From Antedon mediterranea (Eukaryota > Echinodermata > Crinoidea > Comatulida > Antedonidae), in contig NC_092672.1 in assembly GCF_964355755.1 (NCBI RefSeq), positions 3,844,001 through 3,908,000 of the forward strand: a stretch of DNA of 64,000 bases, in the 5' to 3' direction. How positions within the stretch are numbered: the stretch's first letter is position 1; every line of letters starts with the position of its first letter. A program made the position numbers and the translations under genes. Of the stretch, positions 1 through 11,000 are shown piece by piece. Below the pieces are notes generated by a model. That model had not been told where the DNA came from. It made no database searches and was given only the letters and a program-made list of their open reading frames with translations.

Positions 1-143
1 ACCAGAGTTTTAGAATTACAAAAAGAAAGGTAATATAGAGTCGCTGTGTTGATATTAGAATGAATGCAAAGTTATTAGTTTTAGAATCAGGCCTGGTCTT
101 TAGTTTTATTTTATAAAACAAAAATCCTGGATTGTTTTTTCAG

Positions 144-1155
144 GAAAGTTGATCTCGGTGAGTCAATGATGGAAGATAGTATAACAATTGACCACTACAA
201 GATGATTGACGCTATACCTATTTTTGGATTATTTTCATATCAAATTAACTATGACACTTTTCTAAGTAAATTTCAGTAAGTAATTAATTTAAATTTGAAA
301 TGAGCTTTTCAAGACCCTAGATATTTTACTTTTGGAATCTTGAATAAAAAAGTAAAATGCCTTTTCCTGATGCTAAAACAGTATAAATTTATAATATAAA
401 GTCTTATATTCGCTAATACATATACTGTATATGCCAACATCTGAATTTATTAAAATGGGAGGTGATATTTTTTAAAGCTGAACACCATTATACATACAAT
501 TACAAATTCAGTTTTATTTCTAATCTGGGAGAAAGAAAATGTAAAAAAATGGGAGCATGAATGATGTTGGTATTTTGGATTATCTTGGCATGAATGTATA
601 TACCGTACTGACGCGGGTATAAGCCCATACTCGGGTATAAGCCCACCCCCAACTTTTGACTAATTTTCATGAAAAATGAGGCACTCGGGTATAAGCCCAC
701 CCATTAATTCGAAGATCTACAGTGTGTGTCGTAATACATTATTTTGTATTTGGCGACGTCCATACACCGGGCTTATACCCGCGTCAGTACGGTACTTAAA
801 TTTTAAACCCAAAATTAACCCTGAAATTTGTTTTTCTTTCTTTTATACGGTAAACTTAAGTTGTTATGGTTCACATTATAATTCATTTTGGTTCACATTG
901 TAATTATTCTTTAGAGAAAATTATACAATATCAAGCACATTCAACGTTGAATCGGGTTTCACGCATGGAAAAACAGTGTGGACATTACATGATGTAACAA
1001 ATGATAGTGGTCAGCTGACTTCACGGCTCATTGAACATTTCACGGCAACGTGCCCATGGATTTTTAGTCACTTTACGCAAGCAGTTGCCGCAAAAGAACA
1101 TTACGAAATTTTATCGTCCGTCAAGGAAAGGATAGAAGCTGGAGCGAACATGTAG
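144..1155 (+). CDS. 3' end of an unrecognised gene (last two exons), possibly START/SRPBCC-like
   Basis: Two coding exons are visible, 144-275 and 915-1155, with acceptor TTTTTTCAG, donor GTAAGT and acceptor TTCTTTAG; they join in frame (codon CA|A). About 124 residues can be read, from KVDLGESMMEDS to the C-terminal ERIEAGANM before the stop at 1153-1155. The stretch around CPWIFSHFTQAVAAKEHYE followed by an amphipathic helix loosely resembles the C-terminal helix of START/SRPBCC ligand-binding folds, but I do not recognise the gene. A polyadenylation signal AATAAA lies at 1228-1233. The 5' part is outside the window. The intron carries a MITE at 601-794. The exon structure is well supported; the function is not. 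Confidence 0.72.
601..794. mobile_element. MITE with 26-bp terminal inverted repeats
   Basis: The left end begins TACCGTACTGACGCGGGTAT and the right end is its exact complement, giving 26-bp perfect inverted termini around about 140 bp. The motif CGGGTATAAGCCCA occurs again internally in direct orientation. It sits in the intron of the leftmost gene and has no coding capacity, so it is a non-autonomous DNA element. Confidence 0.8.
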
Positions 1156-1227
1156 TTTACCTTTTGTTTAATATAGATATAAATATATTATATTTTATGT
1201 ATTGAGTACAAAATTTATTTTTTAATG

Positions 1228-1233
1228 AATAAA
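1228..1233 (+). terminator. Poly(A) signal of the leftmost gene
   Basis: AATAAA lies 73 bases after the stop codon of the upstream gene, in AT-rich sequence, in the expected place for 3' end formation. Confidence 0.6.
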
Positions 1234-1352
1234 AATTATGACAAAAGTAATCATAGTGTAAAAGATTATATACTGTAGTGTAAAAAATAATAGTAAATCA
1301 TAAGTCTGAAATTTCACATGAACATGTAGTGCAATACTTTGTACACTATCGT

Positions 1353-1443
1353 GAAGCTCTGTCTACACAAAAAAATGTGATGTGCCCATATATGGACATG
1401 ATGGACTGTTTTTGTCAAACTAGATAGTGTAGACAGAGCTTTA
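1353..1443. mobile_element. MITE family A, copy 1 (short)
   Basis: The termini are AAGCTCTGTCTACAC and its complement GTGTAGACAGAGCTT, around a core containing GATGTGCCCATATATGGACATGATG. This family recurs at least 12 times in the window. This copy is internally deleted, at about 90 bp against the usual 130-160. Confidence 0.85.
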
Positions 1444-1820
1444 CAATACATATTGTTTGAAGAATAAAAGTGGGAAAAACCCATAAAAGACAAAAACAAA
1501 ATATTGTAGGAACAAATACAAGGTTGGAATTAGAGGATACTTTATAACTTGTTATCATATTTTTCTCTCCTTGTTGATTGATTAATATATAATTTACAAA
1601 GTGTGATTAGATTGATTTACAAAAAACATTATATGAAAGTAAAGGAGTGGATTATTAATTATATACAATATATTTAGTAGACTCAGACTGTAAAGTCTAT
1701 ACTTTAATTCTTCAGTTGACTATTAAGACTTTACAGTGACATCAGCCATATAGGATATGTTTGGGAGTTACAACATACATGATAATGTCACAAGATAGAT
1801 GTACAGAACCACCATCCATC

Positions 1821-2030
1821 TAAAGGCCAGTTTACGCAGACAAACGGTATATGGGAAATCTATATACATAGAAGCTGTAACTATCCTGAACAGAGACCGC
1901 ACGTCCACTCCGCGTTGTGTGTAAATGGTCATCGTGGAAAAGTACTATATAAGCAATTATGTCATAAGAAATAACATGGATTCTATATTTGTATTACCGT
2001 TACCGCTCATCTGTGTGAATTGGCCTTTAG
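1821..2030. mobile_element. MITE family B, copy 1
   Basis: The left end AAAGGCCAGTTTACGCAGA and right end TCTGTGTGAATTGGCCTTTA are inverted repeats; inside them CGGTATATGG and TTACCGTTACCGCTC also pair imperfectly. A second copy is at 46611-46776. Confidence 0.7.
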
Positions 2031-2095
2031 GCCTACAGTTATTTGCAAGGCTAGACTACTGTACCATAGAACAACATTTGTTGAAACGGTTATCC

Positions 2096-2160
2096 ACAAG
2101 TCACGCCTAGGTTATGCACAAGTCAAGCCTAGGTTAGCCACAAGTCAAGCCTAGGTTATC
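2096..2160. repeat. Short tandem repeat, about 24 bp x 3
   Basis: CACAAGTCAAGCCTAGGTTA is repeated nearly three times in tandem with small changes. It contains the CCTAGG palindrome common elsewhere in this DNA. Confidence 0.7.
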
Positions 2161-2303
2161 CAATACACAGTGATGATTATTACCACTGGCTTTACAGTTA
2201 AACATACTTGTTGACAAACAGTAGTACATCGTGATGTTGTTTTCAATGACAATGAACAGTCATGTGAATAGATATGTCCAGCCATATACATATATAGCAT
2301 TGT

Positions 2304-4644
2304 TTATAAATTCAAGTCTTTAAAATCTTGTTTTATAATATTTGCTCTTGAGTCTGGTTCCGTATCAACAATCTGCAGACATGTATCGGCAAACTCTGTG
2401 AATATTGGCTCCTGCATAGCCTGACTTATTCCAGCAGTTTTGTCGTTTGTCGAATCCAACTTTTGCAGCATTTGCCGAAGATGAGGATTTTCCAGATGTT
2501 TTCTTAGTAGGTCCGATTGCTCTACAAATACACAAGAATAAAAGCAGACTTGCTATATCATTGATAACAATGAAAACAAATTAAATGTTATTAATTTATT
2601 TTAAAGAGATATTTCTACCTTGTAGTGTTTTTATAAAGTATTGTGGAGAAAAGTAGGAAATACAATAAATGTTTATGAAACTACAATAATAAATGAAAAT
2701 GTCCAATTGTAATGGGCAAAGCTGGATCTAATGATTTTAAACACTTTATCCCCTATCATTTATAAGAAAAAATGTGGAACAAACTCCATGTATGTATGAT
2801 GCTTATTAAAATACCCCCTCCCCCCCCCCCAATACCTAAAAATGCTAATTTTTCCCCATACCTAATAATGCTAATTTTTCTGCTGGAACTTTGTCTTCTA
2901 TATCATCTTCAGTTTTATTTTCTGCTATCCTCTTCTCTGAAAAACAATAATATATTTTGAATTTTAATAATTACAAATAAATGTGACGTGTATGCCAATT
3001 TAATGTTATTATATATCCACTGGACTAAGACATGTCAATTGATGCGTCATCTGGACGGAGAAACCATCGAATGCGCACAATAAATTTAACATATGGGTTT
3101 TTGCAAATCGAAAAGCTTCCTGATATTTGCATCCCATTCCCTGCAAGTAGGATTTGTTCTAGAGATGAATCTTCCAGTTTTTTTTAGAGTATTCCAGATT
3201 TTACTGAAATTACAAATTAAATAGTAATTGTGAATGATTAAAATTGAGAAATATTGAGAACCTCCAGCAATGGTCAGGAGATTTGGAAGGTCTGAATTTA
3301 GCATAGATATCCAAGAGCTGAAACTAGTGATTTACCTTTATTATCAGCATGAGCTTCTATAGGGGCAGTAATAAGTGTTGATTTTGAACCGACGATTGAA
3401 ACATGGCTGCTGCAAAACTCTAAAAAAAAAATTACAATAATTACAGTAAATCTAAACATGAATTTAAATTTTCAGCTGCTTCAAGCTGCTTTTAATCAAT
3501 TTTAATGATCTCATAAATCATACGATTGTTTATTTATTTATTTATTATTTTGACTGGATTGCATTTTCTTCAAGTGAAATAAAGAGGCAAATAGTATTAC
3601 TCGTTTTGGCTTCCTCTTCTCCTAGTTTTTAGTTTTGAAAATGATCCCATGATCTGTTCACATCTTTAAAGCCCCATTCCCTACGTTTTTTAGATCTAAT
3701 TTAAGATCACAAACTATATTTAATGTAAAAATAATACTATATGGTCCTATTGCGATAACTTTTTTCGTCTTTAAACGGTTAAAAATGTGAAAAATAAGTC
3801 GATTTTAATAATTATAGCGGCCCGCTATAAATCCCAAAATGCATTGCGCGCGGATTGATATTTTTGTTTTTCACCTGTAATTCGCCCACTTTTCGATCGA
3901 TCGTGAGGCCAAAACAAATGGAAGACTCCTAACTTTTCAGCGAAAATACCGGGTTTTCCCCAATTTGTATCAACGGAGTCTGGCAAAAATAGAAAGACAA
4001 TTAATGCAGCAACTATACAACGTCAGGCTAGGTATATAGCTCGCGTACGATGTTCGTACGTTACCGATGTTTACCAGCTAGGCCTACAAAACTAAGCCTA
4101 GCTAGGCCTAAGACCGTCCATGAGAGGTCGATCGCCGCGAGCTACTTAGGTAGTGCATTGTTTCTCATTTTTTATCATAATTTACCATAAAACGTACATT
4201 TAAAACAAGAAATGACATGGTTTAATGTTTTTAAAGTGATATATATGTATAATTTTCCAAAAAACGTCCAAAATTGCAGGGAAGGGGTCTTTAAATAAAA
4301 AAGTAAAAAAAGTACCCAGACAAGACTGAGGGAGCTAGAAAAAGTCTATATTGATAATTGATCACTCACCTTTGTGTTTCTTGCAACATGTAACTGAACA
4401 ACTGAAAAATATAATACCAAATATTAAACATAAACCAGCTAGGCCTAAGATCACTTCCTGTTATTATTTTTAAACCTGTTGTCTCAATGCATTACCGGTT
4501 AATAATAATACATCCTCCTGCACTCACTACTCCTTGTGGCTAAATATTGTTCAGTACTTACTATTTAGAGTAGCATTTTGGACACTTATATTTTGATTTA
4601 GGAACTCCACATTGAATACATTCGTTACTCTGTTTGCTAGACAT
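2304..4644 (-). CDS. ZNHIT3: ZNHIT3, zinc finger HIT domain protein 3
   Basis: Five minus-strand exons, 4562-4644, 4370-4401, 3336-3419, 2862-2936 and 2304-2521, sum to 492 nt with all phases matching: 163 residues plus stop (human about 155). Residues 9-41 form a zf-HIT zinc finger with ligands C9, C12, C21, C24, C29, C33, H37 and C41 in the family spacing; the finger is split over exons 1-3. The C-terminal exon encodes the conserved helix block HLENPHLRQMLQKLD and MQEPIFTEFADTCLQIVD, diagnostic for ZNHIT3. In other animals ZNHIT3 pairs with NUFIP1 in box C/D snoRNP assembly. It lies head-to-head with the phosphatase gene at 5025, with 380 bp between start codons. Confidence 0.93.
3668..4305. 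repeat. Dispersed repeat, copy 1 (in ZNHIT3 intron 2)
   Basis: This segment of about 640 bp runs from CCCCATTCCCTACGTTTTTT through GCGGCCCGCTATAA, TTCGATCGATCGTGAGGCC and GTTCGTACGTTACC to CCGCGAGCTACTTAGG and beyond. Most of it recurs in opposite orientation at 41985-42415. It contains several palindromes (CGATCGATCG, TAGGCCTA) and no ORF. It is probably a non-autonomous element or a domesticated promoter-like repeat. Confidence 0.75.
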
Positions 4645-5024
4645 GTTTTTTTATAGCATTGGTAGGTCTTTTTCCTGAAAAATATAGAAGAAATAATCCG
4701 CTAAAAACCCTTCTGATTAATAACCACGTGCAGTGTTAACACGTAACATTTTGTTGACACAACACAATTTGTGTGGCAGCAAACCCAGGGTTCAACCATT
4801 TTATTTACAATTTTACAATATATAATTATACACAAATCCATAACTAAGCCTGTATAATTCTGTACTAAATTCTGAAAAGTATTCAAAAAATAAAAAAGAC
4901 CTTTTTATGTTAAATTTGATGTTGTTTAGGCCTACTTAGCTAGCTCTAAATGATTGGGGAAATGGTTCAGTCCAAAACCAGACAAGGGATTTCCCATTTG
5001 TTTGTTTGTTGTTTTTTTTTCAAA
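4645..5024. promoter_or_regulatory. Head-to-head intergenic region, probable bidirectional promoter
   Basis: Only 380 bp separate the ZNHIT3 start codon (minus strand, 4644) from the phosphatase start codon (plus strand, 5025). No other gene is visible here. The plus start sits in CAAAATGG, a good initiation context. No clear TATA box was seen for either gene. Confidence 0.5.
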
Positions 5025-8000
5025 ATGGCGTCGACTTCCGAAGTTTCGAAAGAAGTTAACAGCATTGTTTCTGTTCTTATTTATCAAAGTCGTGCTTCAA
5101 AATTCTTACTAACAAAATGTCAAAAAACAGAATCTTGGACGTTTCCTAACGAAGGAATTGATCACTATAGAAACGAAATAAAAGCCGCTGGAAAACGTGT
5201 TTTGGAGGTAGGCCTAGTTAGGCCCCTAGCCTAGTAGTAGCCTAGCTAGAGGCTAGCCCCTATCCTATAGCTAGTAGGCCTATAGAATAAATAGGCATTT
5301 AGCTAGCTAGGACTAGGCCTAGGCTAGTAGTAGGCCTAAGCAGACAAGAGGGGGTTCCGGCTCTAGCTAGACTGGCTATATAGGGCTAGGCCTAGCCAGC
5401 TACTAGGCAGTTCAGGACCTCTCTCAGTCACACTAGAAAGCGATAGAGGGCCGGCCTAGCTAGTCAACTAAATGGGCTAGCCTAGGTCCTACACAACAAA
5501 AATTTTAAATATTTGATAGTGATTCAGATAGTTATTCATTTATATATATATATGTATATCATGCATAACAAGCCACAAAAGAAAGGCGATCCCATGCACA
5601 ATTCTGTTTCTGTTACTTAATACTGAAAATACTTTTGCAATTTGAAATTTTCTGCGCAATTTGTTTATTAAGTATTTTGAATCAAATTGCGCAAGAAAAT
5701 ACTTTTTAATAACATTTAGAATAGGAAATCCTAACAATCCTAACTCTTTGTTTTTATCAATTTCAATGTCATTGTCACCCATTTTTATTATAAAATTAAA
5801 TACATAATTGTTCAATTGCAGTCAATGGCTGTAGGAGGAAGTCTTGAAGCTGTAGTTCACTTACGTCATGTACTGTTTCCAGCTCAACATCCTTCAAAAC
5901 TCAAGATTAGTTTTCTTGCTAAAGTTGATTATATCGTAGAAGACGATTCTACTGGGCCTAATGTATCACCGGTAACCTGGGTAACACATGATGAGATGAG
6001 GAAAATGTTGTCAGAAGGTACCATTTCCCCTGAAGTTTTTGATCTTGGTCGCAGAGTAATTGATGGTGAGTTATTTAAAAAAACAAACAGTAAATAAAGA
6101 GAGAAGCAAAAGGTAAGGTATTTATTATTTCCTCAAACTTAACTGGAAATTTGGATTATAATCTATTGACCCACAGCAGGCAGCGCCTACTCAGATCAGC
6201 ATACCGAGAGACAATCGCCCGTTCTCTTCGAATAGCGTGTACCAAGTTTTTCCTTAAGGTGGACTATACAGGACCAACAGTTTACAGTACATTGCAAAGC
6301 ATCTTGAATATAAGGATACAATCAATATTGCAGGCAACTTTTTCAGTGGCCAATGCTTGAAACATTAAATTAAAAATGTTTATAGTGCCCTCTATGTTTT
6401 AATAACTTAAAATAATAGAGAAATACGCCCTCTATGTTAAAATTTTATTAGGTATTAAATTGAGAATGAGAATTAAGAATCGATGGGGCCCAACATTAAA
6501 ACAAAACTCTTTTTTTCAAAGTTAAAGATGCAATTTTTCGTAAAAAGTAGTTTTTCGCCAGATTTAAAAAGTCATAATCAGTTGAAAATGGGAGATTTGC
6601 ATGCATGCAATGTAAAAAACATGTCTGTACAGAACCGGGCCTCAATCACAAAGTAAATAATTTTGCACTTGCGAATTATTGAATTGTGCTAAAGGGTGAC
6701 CAGATTTTATTTGGTTTTATGACTGGCTTTAATCAATAATAAATGTGAAAATGTTTGTGTTTATATCTTTACAGGGCAAATGTATCCTTTGAGTATCTTA
6801 GATGAGATGATGCTGGAAGTTATTGATATAAATGGAGGGGATTCACCTAACACAGGTGATAAGGTACTGCTACAAGCTGCCAAGTTCTCAGATACAGGTA
6901 AGTGTATTAGAGACTCTGCTCAAAGGTCACAACTTGGAAAGTATCGGAAGTACAGGGTTAAAAGGTCAAACTGGGTGACGCCATTTCACAGCATGGAGCA
7001 GCGCCCTCTCCAAACTAGGAAGTCAAAACTGTTAATACCTATAGAGGGCTCAGTCAATTACTCTATCCCCTCCCCCTTATAGTAAAGCAGATATCCCCTC
7101 TACAGATTTTGACTTTCTAATTTGATGAGGGTGCGCTACTCCATGGCTCACAATGGTGGCACCCATTAGCTTTATTCTATCCTACAATGCCTTTCGAAAT
7201 TGTTACACGCTTTGGGCGAACAGGAGATTCTTGTGTTATATAAGTTCTTTGATATATAGTGAACAATGGGTATGTCGGCACTTTTCAAACGTCACATATG
7301 CCAATGTGCATTGTGGTATATAGAGAAATTGTGCACCTTTAGGAGGAGATGGGATATCACTTGAAATATCTGGAAATTATCTGAGAGGTCTATTTACTAT
7401 TTTGTAGCGTAATTAATCATTATCATCATCATTGTCATCATTTTTTTTCCTTTGTTTTAGAACAACTCAAACTGTTAAAGATGTTTCTAGACTTCTGTTA
7501 TCCAGACATCACAATGAGTTTAGCAGTCTTCACAAAAATTATGAACGAGCTAGGATTCTCTAAAGATCAGTACAATGATCTATTCCGGTATGAATTAATC
7601 TTCTTAACCTATTAAGGGACCCCCTCATTTATATCAGTATGAAGTATTCATTATTGCATCCTGTTAACTGACCACCTATTAAGGGACCCCCTCATTTATA
7701 TCAGTATGAAGTATTCATTATTGCATCCTGTTAACTGACCACCTATTAAGGGACCCCCTCATTTATATCGGTATGAAGTATTCATTATTGCATCCTGTTA
7801 ACTGACCACCTATTAAGGGACCCCCTCATTTATATCAGTATGAAGTATTCATTATTGCATCCTGTTAACTGACCACCTATTAAGGGACCTCCTCATTTAT
7901 ATCAGTATGAAGTATTCATTATTGCATCCTGTTAACTGACCACCTATTAAGGGACCCCCTCATTTATATCAGTATGAAGTATTCATTATTGCATCCTGTT

Positions 8001-11000
8001 AACTGACCACCTATTAAGGGACCCCCTCATTTATATCGGTATGAAGTATTCATTATTGCATCCTGTTAACTGACCACCTATTAAGGGACCTCCTCATTTA
8101 TATCAGTATGAAGTATTCATTATTGCATCCTGTTAACTGACCACTTATTAAGGAACCCCCTCATTTATATCAGTGTGAAGTATTCATTATTGCATCCTGT
8201 TAATTGACCACCTATTAAGGGACCCCCTCATTTATATCGGTATGAAGTATTCATTATTGCATCCTGTTAACTGATCACCTATTAAGGGACCCCCTCATTT
8301 ATATCAGTGTGAAGTATTCATTATTGCATCCTGTTAACTGATCACCTATTAAGGGACCCCCTCATTTATATCAGTATGAAGTATTCATTATTGCATCCTG
8401 TTAACTGACCACCTATTAAGGGACCCCCTCATTTATATCAGTGTGAAGTATTCATTATTGCATCCTGTTAACTGACCACCTATTAAGGGACCTCCTCATT
8501 TATATCAGTATGAAGTATTCATTATTGCATCCTGTTAACTGACCACCTATTAAGGGACCCCCTCATTTATATCAGTATGAAGTATTCATTATTGCATCCT
8601 GTTAACTGATCACCTATTAAGGGACCCCCTCATTTATATCAGTATGAAGTATTCATTATTGTATCCTGTTAACTGACCACCTATTAAGGGATCCCCTCAT
8701 TTATATCAGTATGAAGTATTCATTATTGCATCCTGTTAACTGACCACCTATTAAGGGACCCCCTCATTTATATCAGTGTGAAGTATTCATTATTGCATCC
8801 TGTTAACTGACCACCTATTAAGGGACCCCCTCATTTATATCAGTATAAAGTATTCATTATTGCATCCTGTTAACTGACCACTTATTAAGGGACCCCCTCA
8901 TTTATATCAGTATGAAGTGTTCATTGCATCCTGTTAACTGACCACTTATTAAGGGACCCCCTCATTTATATCAGTATGAAGTATTCATTATTGCATCCTG
9001 TTAACTGACCACCTATTAAGGGACCTCCTCATTTATATCAGTATGAAGTATTCATTATTGCATCCTGTTAACTGACCACCTATTAAGGGACCTCCTCATT
9101 TATATCAGTATGAAGTATTCATTATTGCATCCTGTTAACTGACCACTTATTAAGGGACCCCCTCATTTATATCAGTATGAAGTATTCATTATTGCATCCT
9201 GTTAACTGACCACCTATTAAGGGACCCCCTCATTTATATCAGTATGAAGTATTCATTATTGTATCCTCTTAACTGACCACCTATTAAGGGACCTCCTCAT
9301 TTATATCAGTATGAAGTATTCATTATTGCATCCTGTTAACTGACCACCTATTAAGGAACCCCCTCATTTATATCAGTATGAAGTATTCATTATTGCATCC
9401 TGTTAACTGACCACCTATTAAGGGACCCCCTCATTTATATCGGTATGAAGTATTCATTATTGCATCCTGTTAACTGACCACCTATTAAGGGACCCCCTCA
9501 TTTATATCAGTATGAAGTATTCATTATTGCATCCTGTTAACTGACCACCTATTAAGGGACCTCCTCATTTATATCAGTATGAAGTATTCATTATTGCATC
9601 CTGTTAACTGACCACCTATTAAGGGACCCCCTCATTTATATCAGTATGAAGTATTCATTATTGCATCCTGTTAACTGACCACCTATTAAGGGACCCCCTC
9701 ATTTATATCGGTATGAAGTATTCATTATTGCATCCTGTTAACTGACCACCTATTAAGGGACCTCCTCATTTATATCAGTATGAAGTATTCATTATTGCAT
9801 CCTGTTAACTGACCACTTATTAAGGAACCCCCTCATTTATATCAGTGTGAAGTATTCATTATTGCATCCTGTTAATTGACCACCTATTAAGGGACCCCCT
9901 CATTTATATCGGTATGAAGTATTCATTATTGCATCCTGTTAACTGATCACCTATTAAGGGACCCCCTCATTTATATCAGTGTGAAGTATTCATTATTGCA
10001 TCCTGTTAACTGATCACCTATTAAGGGACCCCCTCATTTATATCAGTATGAAGTATTCATTATTGCATCCTGTTAACTGACCACCTATTAAGGGACCCCC
10101 TCATTTATATCAGTGTGAAGTATTCATTATTGCATCCTGTTAACTGACCACCTATTAAGGGACCTCCTCATTTATATCAGTATGAAGTATTCATTATTGC
10201 ATCCTGTTAACTGACCACCTATTAAGGGACCCCCTCATTTATATCAGTATGAAGTATTCATTATTGCATCCTGTTAACTGACCACCTATTAAGGGACCCC
10301 CTCATTTATATCAGTATGAAGTATTCATTATTGTATCCTCTTAACTGACCACCTATTAAGGGACCTCCTCATTTATATCAGTATGAAGTATTCATTATTG
10401 CATCCTATTAACTGACCACCTATTAAGGAACCCCCTCATTTATATCAGTATGAAGTATTCATTATTGCATCCTATTAACTGACCACCTATTAAGGAACCC
10501 CCTCATTTATATCAGTATGAAGTATTCATTATTGCATCCTGTTAACTGACCACCTATTAAGGGACCCCCTCATTTATATCGGTATGAAGTATTCATTACC
10601 CCTACAAATAATACCTTATTGACACAAACCCAAGAATACCAAGTAGTTTATTTTACTGTATAAATGCATTTAAATTGCATTCAAAAAATACGACAAAAAC
10701 AAGTTATTTGCATACCTTATAGAGCATAAAAATGTTGTATGAGACAAATAAAATTTATATTAACAAAATTATCAAAGGCGTCAAATCAAATGTATCCTAT
10801 TTCCTAAATAAACAAGTTTTTAAATTAAAGTAGTTGAAAGTTTGACAAAAAATGTCCAAAGAGAGGATTCAATAAAAGATAAAGTGCATCCACTGTAAAT
10901 AAGTATTACTACAGTAACTTGAAGCAGATAGCAATGATTTGTCAGTACCATATTTGGGCACATCGCACTTTGTTGTCACATAAAGTTTGATAGTGTAGAC

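Noticed and set aside
6780-7082. Independent gene starting at [11 protein letters not shown]
   Set aside because: The acceptor at 6774 and donor at 6898 make it an internal exon in phase with both neighbours; the frame beyond 6897 is intron.
7600-10598. CRISPR-like appearance of regularly spaced repeats
   Set aside because: Units are contiguous, with no variable spacers; the host is a eukaryote and the array is a satellite.
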